In this document: piece by piece, positions 1-11,700 of the stretch | Numbering within the stretch: position 1 is the stretch's first letter | Layout of the letters: every line of letters begins with the position of its first letter | Source of the DNA: Begonia masoniana | Taxonomy: Eukaryota > Streptophyta > Magnoliopsida > Cucurbitales > Begoniaceae | Length of the DNA stretch: 64,000 bases | NCBI GenBank assembly: GCA_022432975.1 | Contig: CM039502.1 | Coordinates: 29,197,133-29,261,132 of the forward strand | Direction: 5' to 3' | Notes under the pieces: model-generated | The model's database searches: none | What the model was told of the DNA's origin: nothing | The model's input: the letters and a program-made list of their open reading frames with translations, nothing else | Translations under genes and position numbers: made by a program

Positions 1-203
1 ATTTAAAACTATAATTGAAAAAATAGAAATAAAATAAATCAAAATATTATTATAAAATTCAAATATTCAGATTTTTAGCTCGTAAGTTTTACGAGAAATT
101 ATATAACAAAAACATCATATTGTATTTGCATTTATTTCACCGTATAGGACATGAAGTGTTATACTTCAAAAAATGCCGTGAGTGTAATACCTGAGAATTT
201 TAG
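1..203. other. Left flank of element B, AT-rich, no gene seen
   Basis: This AT-rich stretch precedes the first base of element B. Its last five bases (tttag, 199-203) are repeated at 25329-25333 after the other end of B, so it was originally continuous with the sequence starting at 25334. No ORF or recognisable repeat is visible. Confidence 0.8.
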
Positions 204-459
204 TGTAACGCCCCTAATATTGTACCCATTTTACCCGTACTATTTTTTTTTAATCCCAATAAACCGTAATCTATTTTATAATTAAAAAAAAAACACAAAT
301 CAATTTAAATAAACATTTAACAATTAAAACAATTAAATAAAACCATTAAAAACAAATTATTTTTAGGTTTATTATTATTTTTTATTTTCGGTGAACAGTG
401 TCCGTGAACAGTAACAGTGAACAGTGAACAGTGCGTGAAATTAGTGTTATGCCAAAACA

Positions 460-612
460 GAAGCAGCGACCAGTCGCTGCATGTTGCAGCACACGATCGC
501 TGCAATTTGCAGCGATCAGTCGCTGCAATGGCAGCGCACGATCGCTGCAATTTGTAGCGATCAGTCGCTGCAATTGCAGCGCACAATCGCTGCAGGTGCT
601 CCTTGCGCAGCG
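460..612. repeat. GCGATCGC / GCAGCGA-TCGCTGC palindrome cassette, B left LTR
   Basis: Imperfect palindromes with half-sites GCAGCGA and TCGCTGC occur every 20-30 bases (for example gcagcgatcagtcgctgc). Either strand could fold into several short hairpins. Similar cassettes lie at the same relative place in the A, H and F-embedded LTRs. Function unknown. Confidence 0.85.
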
Positions 613-654
613 CCCGATCACTCCACCCTTCTTCTTATTTCTTCTCTTCTCTTT

Positions 655-720
655 TAACACAAATACTCTCTGGAATACGTGATTCCTAGAGAGCAATCCA
701 GAGAGTGAAACACTTCATAA
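655..720. repeat. CTCTCTGG / CCAGAGAG inverted repeat module, B left LTR
   Basis: The module holds ctctctggaat and the reverse-complement arms attcctagagag and atccagagag a short distance away. Related hairpin modules occur in A at 1949-1982 and 2031-2062 and in the F-embedded fragment at 44024-44050. They always follow the GCGATCGC cassette in plus-strand order. Confidence 0.7.
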
Positions 721-1055
721 AAATGCTCTCTGTAATCTAAAATTTAACAACCTAAACATACATTAAACTTTCGTAAAAACGAACTGCATGGATACGTTTA
801 GAAATCGTCTAATCCTCCTGTTTTAAATTCCAAGCAGTTCCAGTAAAAACTATAGAAACACGGCTTATAAACAGATTTCCACAGATTTCCAAAAAACGTT
901 TAAAACCTCAACATAAATCTAACTTCTAGCCAGATCCAAACATGTTCATCTATACATTTGTTAAATCCCCCAAAATACTTACGCAGACATCCCCACGGGT
1001 CAAAACGCACCGACTGCGCCAGCACACCACCGCAACCGTCCTTCGTCAACTGCCA

Positions 1056-1102
1056 TCACTCCTCAGGTGGAGGGACCTCGTAGTCACCTGTATCGGGATC
1101 AC
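1056..1102 (-). other. Candidate exon 3 (acidic) of LTR micro-ORF, B left LTR
   Basis: On the minus strand the sequence GTGTAG|GT resembles a 3' splice site, preceded by CTTAC-like branch sequence and T-rich DNA. The next 47 nt read G-D-P-D-T-G-D-Y-E-V-P-P-P-E-E-stop when the first G comes from the upstream exon. Partner exons are at 12723-12767 and 13146-13173; element A now lies in the intron between. Splicing is inferred, not shown. Confidence 0.5.
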
Positions 1103-1234
1103 CTACACCATACAGACACCTATTAGATAAAAATCTCTGTAAGCTCTAGTAAATGCAAATGCGTGCTGTGCATATGAATATATAAATCATGCATTGTTTT
1201 CTTTACTTTGCTTTGCTTTACTTTGCTTTGCTAT

Positions 1235-1306
1235 AAACTGTATACCGAAGGGCCATTTAAACTATATACCGAAGGGTCATTTAAACTGTATACCGTAGGG
1301 ACATCA
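1235..1306. repeat. 24-bp tandem repeat, three copies, in putative LTR intron of B
   Basis: Three imperfect 24-bp units share a core of the form ACTGTATACCGAAGGG. They occupy the same LTR position as the 22-bp array of A and the 16-bp array of H. The CCGAAGG core is also present in the H unit and, on the other strand, in the A unit. A degenerate ctttgctttactttg run lies just before it. Confidence 0.85.
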
Positions 1307-1799
1307 TTTCTTTGCATTCACTTTAAAACGTCGTGCGAAAATTCGTTTTCATGACATTTGAAATACGTGATGCATGAACAGATATGGACATAAAATAAAC
1401 AATCAACATGCATACCATCAAGACCGAAATAGAACAACCTATAACAATTATAAACCTATCTACCCGACCAAAGCAATTTAAAACAAACAATCCATTGAGA
1501 TCCTCGACGCTACATCGAAGTACGGTGTAGGCCAATCGGCCAGAGAAGATCACGAGAACTTATGTAACACCCCTAAAACTGTACCCGTTTTTTCCCGAAT
1601 ATATTTTTTTTTTTCCTAATAAATTTAATTAAACTTTAAGTGGAAGCTAAACCGAAATCGAAACCAGAATCGAAATCGGAATTTAAATCTAACCTTTAAA
1701 ACAATTTGAATAAAACTTTTTAAAACAATTAAATTAAATCAATTAAAACTAATAAAACATAATAAAACATTGGGAGGGCAGAATTGGAATTCTGCCCTC

Positions 1800-1950
1800 A
1801 AAAGGAGCAGCGACTGGTCGCTGCTAATTGCAGCGCCCAATCGCCGCGGGCGCTGCATTGTGCAGCGATGCAGCGCCCAGTCGCTGCATATTGCAGCGAT
1901 CGGGCGCTGCACATCGCAGCGCCCAGTCGCTGCACTTGTGCAGCGACCAG
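1800..1950. repeat. GCGATCGC palindrome cassette, A left LTR
   Basis: Alternating GCAGCG and CGCTGC half-sites form nested imperfect palindromes. This is one of the few places where the two A LTRs differ (compare 8985-9125): the right copy reads ctcgatcgctgc where the left has cccagtcgctgc, and it has a shorter last unit. Confidence 0.85.
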
Positions 1951-2768
1951 AACACTTGCTCTCTGGGATTTCCAGAGAGCAACTAGTGCATACTTACCTT
2001 CAATTCTTTCCCAGAATTGAACTCCTCTATTTGCTCTCTGGAATCCGATTTCCAGAGAGCAAAACTCTTCTTTTTACACAGATACTCACCATATCACACG
2101 ACCTAAACTCAACCGATACTCGATCAATTAAAACGTACTCAACGCTCAATCGATTTGCGTCAGACTTTGCGAAGTCCAACTGCATGGATAGCTCTAAAAA
2201 CCGAGCTTATCCGTAACAAATCCTAAAGTCATTTAAGACGTTTTCGTAACATTTAAACGCAGTTTAAACCCAAAATATTTCTATATAACGTTAAATACAA
2301 TTTAAACCAAGCAGTTCCAGAATTTCTATACTATACATCTATACATGTCAAACAGCCCAAAAACCCTCAAAATCTATACATACTGTCCCCACGGGTCGTG
2401 TAAGCCTCGACTGCGCCAGCACACCACCGCAGCCATCATCCGTCAACTGAGCTATGCCTCAGGTGGAGGAACGTCGTCCTCACCTGGTATCTCGTAGTCT
2501 ATGTCACCTACACCATACATAAACACACTATGAGATAAATCTCAGTAAGCCCTAGTAAATGCGATGCATGCTGTGCTATGAGTTCGATAAATCATGCTTT
2601 ATTTTATCTTTCTATGCAATGCTCTGTAGGTGTCACCGAGATCCTATACCCTCTAACCAGAGAGAGCTCATCCAGCGGGCGGACTACTCTTTCCAGCTAG
2701 AGGAGGGGGGTACACGCTTACAATCCGTACAGCCGTGCCTGAGCCCCACCTCGCGTGACCTGTAACTG

Positions 2769-2887
2769 TATGCCTTTCGGCCTGTAAGCCTTTCGGCCGG
2801 TGTACTGTAAGCCTTTCGGCCGTGAACTGTAAGCCTTTCGGCCGTGAACTGTAAGCCTTTCGGCCGTGCACTGTAAGCCTTTCGGCC
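2769..2887. repeat. 22-bp tandem repeat, short allele (about 4 units), A left LTR
   Basis: Four full 22-bp units, each with core GCCTTTCGGCC, follow two shorter 16-18 bp units. The same ordered set of edge variants (gtgtact first, gtgcact last) bounds the large array in the right LTR, so that array grew from this state or this one shrank from it. Confidence 0.95.
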
Positions 2888-4036
2888 GATGCTATGCTTT
2901 ACGTTATCTTTAAAACTCTGTGCGGAAATTCGTTTTCATGCTTTTCTTTAAAACCAAGTGATGCGTGAACAGTTCAATATCATACAATAAACAAGCAACA
3001 CATAGACCATCGGGACTTTAAAAACGTAAACTATAAACTCCTAAGACCTAGCTACCCAAACCGAGCAAAACTAACTAAAGGCATCTCCAAAACGCCTCGA
3101 GACGACACGATGTACGGTGTAGGCCGATTTGGCCAAAGAAACTCACGAGAACTTACCTCGCGTCCAAAGCAGCTTAAACCCGTCCACGAGCACTGTTTAC
3201 CTAAGCAATTTACAAGGATTTACGTTAAACGAGTTTATTCAAAAATCTCGAAATTTCGTAAATTCTAACATTTTTCCTAAATCGATTAGATTCGTCCAAA
3301 TACGTCCAACACGTTCAATATTTACTTAATCATTGACAACCTATCGATTACGAGCCCTAGATCTCGTTTTTAATCGAAAACCTAAACGAACCTAAATGTT
3401 TAAAACTTTACGAAACTCGGATTTCAATGTTCCAAAACTATAGAAACTTACCGAGAACGTCGATTGGAGGAGAACGTGTGAAGAAAACGAGACGAACGGA
3501 AGGAAAATCGGAGTAGGAATGGAGTTCGGCGTCGGCTGGCAGAGAGGAGTCGCGAGAGGGAGAAAGGAAAAATGTGTTCTGGCGTGAAAAGTGGAGAGGA
3601 AAGAAGAGAATTAGGTTTTTATTAAAATTTTACTTTGCAAAAGACCGTTTTGCCCTTCCTTGATTTCTATAACTAATTCGTCATTCGTTTCGTTAATCGT
3701 CTAACCGTTCGGATTCTCGAAATCTCCTTATTTCACCAATAAGTCCAACTTAGTACTCGGGATCTAATAAAACTGACCGTTCGCAATTCGGACATCGTTT
3801 ACTAATTTTACGAGAACGTCTTTTACACTACAAGAAACTTAATTACTCGGAATACAACGTTGTTACTCCGAAAATTCCCGTAAATTTCTTAAAATTCTTA
3901 TTATTCGCTAGGGTCATAATGGCGCTTTCTTTTCGTGAAACGGACCTGATTTGACATATTTACCAAAAATGACATTATATAATAAAATAACAATATAATA
4001 TAATATATCCGAAATCCGTACATGCTGGGTATTACA

Positions 4037-4052
4037 TTCTACCCTCCTTATT
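4037..4052 (-). other. Polypurine tract of element A
   Basis: On the minus strand AATAAGGAGGGTAGAA directly precedes the LTR start TGTAATACCC. This is the expected plus-strand primer site for reverse transcription and fixes the element's orientation. The 37 bases up to the end of pol (4053-4089) carry nothing else recognisable. Confidence 0.85.
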
Positions 4053-4089
4053 CAGAATTTTGTCCACAAAATTAAATCATACATATAAC

Positions 4090-7000
4090 TCACTCAAACA
4101 GCGTGGGATAACTCGTCATCATATCTTGTTGTCGTTCCCAAGTCGCCTCTTCCACCTCATGGTTCCGCCAAAGGACTTTGACTAGCGGAATTTCCTTGTT
4201 GCGCAAAATCTTGGTGGAAAACTCCAAAATACGTAACGGCCTCACCTCGTAATTCAAGGTAGGCTGTACCTCGATCTCCGTAGGCTCTATGATATGCGAC
4301 GGATTGCGAAGACACTTCCGAAGCATAGACACGTGGAATACGTCGTGGATACCCTCCATAGAAGCTGGAAGCTGTAGTCTGTACGCTAGCTTCCCGATCC
4401 TCTTCAGAATAGGAAAGGGCCCCACATAACGAGGGTTTAACTTACCCCTCCTTCCAAATCTCGCTATGCCTTTGAATGGAGAAACTTTAAGGTAGACCTC
4501 GTCACCTTCTTCAAACTCTAGCTCTCTCCGTCGTGTGTCTGCATAGCTCTTTTGCCTGCTCAGAGCTACCATAATACGCTGTCGAATAATGGCAATCTTC
4601 TCTGTCGTCTGCTGTAGAATCTCGGGACCAACGATGCTGGCCTCGCCAACCTCGCTCCAATATAGTGGAGATCTACACATCCGACCATATAAGGCTTCAT
4701 ACGGAGCCATGCCAATAGTAGCCTGGTAGCTGTTATTATACGAGAACTCGATCAGCGGTAAATATCGGCTCCAAGAGCCCTGAAACTCCAGCACACACGC
4801 TCTGAGCATATCCTCCAGAATCTGATTAGTCCTCTCTGTCTGACCATCGGCCTGAGGATGAAACGCTGTGCTGAAATCTAGCTGAGTCCCCATAGCTCTG
4901 TGTAAACTCTTCCAGAACTTTGACGTGAATCTAGGATCCCTGTCGGAGACAATAGAAACTGGAACTCCGTGCAATCTGACAATCTCCTACACATAGAGTT
5001 CGGCAAGCTGATCCATAGACGATGTCATCTTCACGGGCAAAAAGTGAGCCGACTTTGTCAATCGGTCCACAATAACCCAAATGCCGTCGTGGCCTCTCGT
5101 AGTCCTCGGGAGCCCCACAATGAAATCCATAGAGATCTGCTCCCATTTCCACTCCGGAATCGGCAGTGGCTGTAGTGTTCCAGCTGGTCTCTGGTGCTCC
5201 GCCTTAACCTGTTGACAAACTAAACAGGTCTCGACGTACTGGGCGACCTCTCTCTTCATACCTGGCCACCAAAAGTGCTGCCGTAAGTCCCGGTACATCT
5301 TGGTACTTCCCGGGTGCACAGAATAAGCTGAAGAATGTGCCTCAGCCAATATCTCCTTCCTCAGACTCTCGTCGCTAGGCACGTACCACCTGTGCCCGAA
5401 CTTCAGAATACCATCCGCTGATAAATGGAAATCCGACGAGTCATCTAACATCATACTGGATCGAAGCTCCATACACTCCGAATCGCTCCGCTGAGCCTCT
5501 CGTATACGATCCAGAATAGTCGGCCTGAGAGAAATGTTGGCGAGCATACCGGATAACTCAGCCACTATCTCCACGTCGAACCTCTCAATCTCAGATCGCA
5601 GCGTAACTGACATCGCTGCTAATGAAGGCTGACTCGCAGAAGGCACTCTACTCAAGGCATCAGCAACCTTGTTCGCCTTCCCCGGATGGTACTTGATGTC
5701 AAAATCATAGTCTTTAACAAACTCGAGCCATCGTCTCTGTCTCATGTTCAGCTCTTTCTGCGTAAATAGGTACTTCAGGCTCTTGTGGTCGGAGAATACG
5801 TCGCACTGCTGCCCATACAAATAGTGTCTCCATATCTTCAGTGCGAAGACCACAGCCGCTAACTCGAGGTCATGCGTAGGGTAGTTCTGCTCATACGGCT
5901 TCAGCTGCCGAGAAGCGTAAGAAATGACTCTCCCCTCTTGCATCAGAACACAACCGAGTCCCACTCCAGATGCATCGCAATAAACACTGAATCTGACACC
6001 TTCAACAGGCAGTGCCAGCACTGGAGCGGTGGTCAACCTCTGCTTTAACTCCGCAAAGCTGTCATCACAAGCAGACGACCATATAAATCTCTCATGCTTT
6101 CGAGTCAATCGTGATAAGGGAAGTGCGATCTTCGAGAACCCCTGAATAAACTTCCGGTAATAACCGGCCAATCCGAGAAATCCACGTACCTCACGTACAT
6201 TCTTCGGCTGCGGCCAATCACTGACCGCCTGGACATTGCTCGGATCCACAGAAACTCCGTCCTGTGATATAATATGGCCAAGGAAACTCACTCTGTCAAG
6301 CCAGAACTCGCACTTGGAAAACTTCGGATAGAGCTGGCGCTGACTCAATATCTGTAAAACGATCCTCAAATGCTCCTCGTGGTCTTCCTTTGTCTTAGAA
6401 TAGATGAGGATGTCGTCAATAAATACCACTACGAACTTGTCCAAGTACTCCTTAAAGACACGGTTCATCAGATCCATGAACGCTGCAGGAGCATTAGTGA
6501 GCCCAAATGACATAACGAGGAACTCATAATGCCCATACCTCGTCCTGAACGCGGTCTTTGGCACGTCATCCCTTCGGACCTTCAGCTGATAGTAACCCGA
6601 GCGCAGGTCGATCCTGGAGAATACTCGGGCACCCTGTAGCTGATCAAACAAGTCGTCGATCCTGGGCAGTGGATACTTGTTCTTCACTGTCAACTTGTTC
6701 AACTCCCTGTAATCAATACACATCCTGAGGGTCCCGTCCTTCTTTTTAACAAACAGAACAGGCGCACCCCAGGGCGAAACGCTGGGTCGGATGAAACCCT
6801 TCTCTAATAGCTCGTCAAGCTGAGTCCTCAACTCTCTTAACTCAGCCGGCGCTAATCTGTACGGATTCTTAAACGTCGGCGCGGTGTTCGGATAGACATC
6901 AATCGTGAACTCAATCTCCCGGTCGGGCGGTAATCCGGGAAGATCGTCAAGAAATATACCAGAGAAATCTCTGACAATAGGAATGTCGCTCGGCTGTAAT

Positions 7001-8574
7001 CCGCTGAGCAACTGTACATCAAATACTGAGGCCATAAAAATAGAGCACGCACCTTTGAACTGCTCGTTGACCTGCATAGAATAAGAGATAGGCGATCCAG
7101 TCAATCGGTTCATCGCCTGATAAGAAAACTCCGCTCTGTCCGGGGGTCGGAAGGTCACAATCCCGGAGCGACAATCGATGGTGGCGAAGTGCTGTGCTAG
7201 CCAGTCCATCCCCAAAATAAGATCGTACCGCTCTATGCGCATAACAATCAGGCAAGCATAGAGGGTATTGCTCCCCACCGAGACTACATTGCCCTGGAGA
7301 ATACGATCTGACTGCATATGCTCTCCCGAAGGCAGCATCACACTAAACTCGACCCCAGCTAACTCTGACTCTAGTCCCAGTCTAGCCATACATGCAGTCG
7401 ACACGAAGGAGTGCGTAGCTCCGGTATCCATCAGTGTAAATACAGTAGCACCCATAAGTAAAATAGTACCTGCAATCACGGCAGGCTGAGCCTCGTCATC
7501 AACGTCACCCGGCTCAATAAAGGCAAAAACTCTGGGCACAACTCTCCTCTGATCAGTGGCTGGCAGTCCTCCACTCCGTCTCGGGCAATCCCTAACAAAA
7601 TGGCCCGGCTCCCCACACCAATAACATACATTCGTGCCCATCCTGCACTGGCCAGTGTGCTCCCTCTGGCATTTAGGACAAACTGGTGCCTGAGAAGTAA
7701 CCTGTAACTGCTTCCCCTTTCCCCGGTCAATACCTCCCTCCAGAGGCCTTTTAATACCCCTCTGCTGCTGTGGCTGAGGCTGCGCTCTCGGTTGCCAGCC
7801 CTTACCCCTGACCTGAGGGTAGATCTCACGGAAGAAGCCCTTGGATGGCTCCCTCGATCTGACAGTATCCACATCAACTGCCTCAATGTCTAGCGCCCTG
7901 GCCACGATGTCATCATAGGATACATTCCGTACCCCCGATATAGTAAGGCGCATACGGAACTCTCGACTAAGCCCCTGTAAAAACCTCCGTACCTTGTCCT
8001 CGTTGATGCAAACCTGACGCGGTGCGAACCGAGATAACGCCTCAAACCTCCTGACGTACTCGGGAATAGAAGCAGTCTGTCTCAACTGCATAAACTCCAT
8101 CATCTTCGCCTCGCGAACGGTATGACTGAAATACTTGTCGTAGAATAACTCTCTGAATCTGTCCCAGCTCATAAGAGTCACATCGGTGGCTGACTTCACT
8201 GAATCCCACCAAAATCTGGCATCCAAGGCTAGGTGGTAGGTCACCAACGCTACCTTCTGTCCGTCCTCGATGCTCGCGTAACCCAACATATCCTCCATAG
8301 TACGAATCCACTCTTCAGCCGAAGAGGGATCCGTAGACTGCCCGTTAAACACGGGGGGCTGGAGCTTTTGAAATCTCTCCATCCCGCGATTAACCGGAAT
8401 GGCTGGCTCTCGGGCTCTAGTGCCCTCTCTGTCAATCATAATGCCCAGCTGCTCGGATTGTCTAGCCATCTGCTCAGCCTGTCTCTCCATATGCTGAGAC
8501 TGCTGGGCGATAAAATCCTTAAGCGTGTCAATCGTATCATCACGGTCGTCTCGATCATTCCGTGGACGCACCAT
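4090..8574 (-). pseudogene. Element A Gag-Pol polyprotein, one nonsense codon in integrase
   Basis: One reading frame of about 1,495 codons starts at ATG 8572-8574 ([10 protein letters not shown]). Domains in order: Gag with a Gln/Arg-rich linker; zinc knuckle [14 protein letters not shown] (about 7590-7632); aspartic protease DTGATHSF (about 7405-7430); RT with FIDDILIYS (about 6400-6425); RNase H with [10 protein letters not shown] (about 5960-5990) and DHKSLKYLF; integrase with zinc-binding H-H-C-C and the D,D,E core; and a C-terminal chromodomain-like segment [14 protein letters not shown] as in Tekay/Del chromoviruses. A TAG at 4987-4989 interrupts LYV-stop-EIVRLHG, where element H keeps CAG (Gln). 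Apart from this single transition the frame is complete, so it is either recently inactivated or a sequencing difference. Protease, RT and integrase would act in cytoplasmic particles and the chromodomain in chromatin targeting. Confidence 0.95.
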
Positions 8575-8724
8575 AGCTATATAACTCCTATATAAAAGTT
8601 AAAACAAATATACTAAGAAACTAGAAACCAAATAAAGCTATAAACATACTTACAGTTGATGAAGGATGTCCGCGTAGTGGCTGTGCAGTCGAGCAGTCTA
8701 CAGAACCGATTTTAAAAACCGGGG

Positions 8725-8736
8725 GCTCTGATACCA
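8725..8736 (-). other. Primer-binding site of element A (tRNA-iMet)
   Basis: The minus strand reads TGGTATCAGAGC, complementary to the 3' end of plant initiator tRNA-Met, four bases inside the right (5') LTR. The stretch 8575-8724 is untranslated leader between the primer-binding site and the gag start. Confidence 0.93.
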
Positions 8737-8740
8737 TAAC

Positions 8741-11700
8741 TGTAACACCCCTAAAACTGTACCCGTTTTTTCCCGAATATATTTTTTTTTTCCTAATAAA
8801 TTTAATTAAACTTTAAGTGGAAGCTAAACCGAAATCGAAACCAGAATCGAAATCGGAATTTAAATCTAACCTTTAAAACAATTTAAATAAAACTTTTTAA
8901 AACAATTAAATTAAATCAATTAAAACTAATAAAACATAATAAAACATTGGGAGGGCAGAATTGGAATTCTGCCCTCAAAAGGAGCAGCGACTGGTCGCTG
9001 CTAATTGCAGCGCCCAATCGCCGCGGGCGCTGCATTGTGCAGCGATGCAGCGCTCGATCGCTGCATATTGCAGCGATCGGGCGCTGCATGTTGCAGCGCC
9101 CAGTCGCTGCACAGCAGCGACCAGAACACTTGCTCTCTGGGATTTCCAGAGAGCAACTAGTGCATACTTACCTTCAATTCTTTCCCAGAATTGAACTCCT
9201 CTATTTGCTCTCTGGAATCCGATTTCCAGAGAGCAAAACTCTTCTTTTTACACAGATACTCACCATATCACACGACCTAAACTCAACCGATACTCGATCA
9301 ATTAAAACGTACTCAACGCTCAATCGATTTGCGTCAGACTTTGCGAAGTCCAACTGCATGGATAGCTCTAAAAACCGAGCTTATCCGTAACAAATCCTAA
9401 AGTCATTTAAGACGTTTTCGTAACATTTAAACGCAGTTTAAACCCAAAATATTTCTATATAACGTTAAATACAATTTAAACCAAGCAGTTCCAGAATTTC
9501 TATACTATACATCTATACATGTCAAACAGCCCAAAAACCCTCAAAATCTATACATACTGTCCCCACGGGTCGTGTAAGCCTCGACTGCGCCAGCACACCA
9601 CCGCAGCCATCATCCGTCAACTGAGCTATGCCTCAGGTGGAGGAACGTCGTCCTCACCTGGTATCTCGTAGTCTATGTCACCTACACCATACATAAACAC
9701 ACTATGAGATAAATCTCAGTAAGCCCTAGTAAATGCGATGCATGCTGTGCTATGAGTTCGATAAATCATGCTTTATTTTATCTTTCTATGCAATGCTCTG
9801 TAGGTGTCACCGAGATCCTATACCCTCTAACCAGAGAGAGCTCATCCAGCGGGCGGACTACTCTTTCCAGCTAGAGGAGGGGGGTACACGCTTACAATCC
9901 GTACAGCCGTGCCTGAGCCCCACCTCGCGTGACCTGTAACTGTATGCCTTTCGGCCTGTAAGCCTTTCGGCCGGTGTACTGTAAGCCTTTCGGCCGTGAA
10001 CTGTAAGCCTTTCGGCCGTGACTACGGCCGTGAACTGTAAGCCTTTCGGCCGTGAACTGTAAGCCTTTCGGCCGTGAACTGTAAGCCTTTCGGCCGTGAA
10101 CTGTAAGCCTTTCGGCCGTGAACTGTAAGCCTTTCGGCCGTGAACTGTAAGCCTTTCGGCCGTGAACTGTAAGCCTTTCGGCCGTGAACTGTAAGCCTTT
10201 CGGCCGTGAACTGTAAGCCTTTCGGCCGTGAACTGTAAGCCTTTCGGCCGTGAACTGTAAGCCTTTCGGCCGTGAACTGTAAGCCTTTCGGCCGTGAACT
10301 GTAAGCCTTTCGGCCGTGAACTGTAAGCCTTTCGGCCGTGAACTGTAAGCCTTTCGGCCGTGAACTGTAAGCCTTTCGGCCGTGAACTGTAAGCCTTTCG
10401 GCCGTGAACTGTAAGCCTTTCGGCCGTGAACTGTAAGCCTTTCGGCCGTGAACTGTAAGCCTTTCGGCCGTGAACTGTAAGCCTTTCGGCCGTGAACTGT
10501 AAGCCTTTCGGCCGTGAACTGTAAGCCTTTCGGCCGTGAACTGTAAGCCTTTCGGCCGTGAACTGTAAGCCTTTCGGCCGTGAACTGTAAGCCTTTCGGC
10601 CGTGAACTGTAAGCCTTTCGGCCGTGAACTGTAAGCCTTTCGGCCGTGAACTGTAAGCCTTTCGGCCGTGAACTGTAAGCCTTTCGGCCGTGAACTGTAA
10701 GCCTTTCGGCCGTGAACTGTAAGCCTTTCGGCCGTGAACTGTAAGCCTTTCGGCCGTGAACTGTAAGCCTTTCGGCCGTGAACTGTAAGCCTTTCGGCCG
10801 TGAACTGTAAGCCTTTCGGCCGTGAACTGTAAGCCTTTCGGCCGTGAACTGTAAGCCTTTCGGCCGTGAACTGTAAGCCTTTCGGCCGTGAACTGTAAGC
10901 CTTTCGGCCGTGAACTGTAAGCCTTTCGGCCGTGAACTGTAAGCCTTTCGGCCGTGAACTGTAAGCCTTTCGGCCGTGAACTGTAAGCCTTTCGGCCGTG
11001 AACTGTAAGCCTTTCGGCCGTGAACTGTAAGCCTTTCGGCCGTGAACTGTAAGCCTTTCGGCCGTGAACTGTAAGCCTTTCGGCCGTGAACTGTAAGCCT
11101 TTCGGCCGTGAACTGTAAGCCTTTCGGCCGTGAACTGTAAGCCTTTCGGCCGTGAACTGTAAGCCTTTCGGCCGTGAACTGTAAGCCTTTCGGCCGTGAA
11201 CTGTAAGCCTTTCGGCCGTGAACTGTAAGCCTTTCGGCCGTGAACTGTAAGCCTTTCGGCCGTGAACTGTAAGCCTTTCGGCCGTGAACTGTAAGCCTTT
11301 CGGCCGTGAACTGTAAGCCTTTCGGCCGTGAACTGTAAGCCTTTCGGCCGTGAACTGTAAGCCTTTCGGCCGTGAACTGTAAGCCTTTCGGCCGTGAACT
11401 GTAAGCCTTTCGGCCGTGAACTGTAAGCCTTTCGGCCGTGAACTGTAAGCCTTTCGGCCGTGAACTGTAAGCCTTTCGGCCGTGAACTGTAAGCCTTTCG
11501 GCCGTGAACTGTAAGCCTTTCGGCCGTGAACTGTAAGCCTTTCGGCCGTGCACTGTAAGCCTTTCGGCCGATGCTATGCTTTACGTTATCTTTAAAACTC
11601 TGTGCGGAAATTCGTTTTCATGCTTTTCTTTAAAACCAAGTGATGCGTGAACAGTTCAATATCATACAATAACAAGCAACACATAGACCATCGGGACTTT

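Larger units (their letters stand above)
1563..4036 (-). repeat. Element A 3' LTR (left copy), 2,474 bp
   Basis: Its ends are defined by the TSD and by TG...CA. Plus-strand order: GCGATCGC cassette (1800-1950), two CTCTCTGG hairpin modules, a conserved block with a putative acidic exon (2452-2507), a short 22-bp array (2769-2887), a putative middle exon (3157-3200) with flanking GTAAGT donor, then a CT-rich (minus strand) leader region. The right LTR has the same order with an expanded array. Confidence 0.95.

Noticed and set aside
9892..11553. 553-codon minus-strand frame through the 22-bp array
   Set aside because: The frame is open only because the repeat unit lacks stops in this phase; period 22 is coprime to 3. 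It has no independent start context, domain or conservation.
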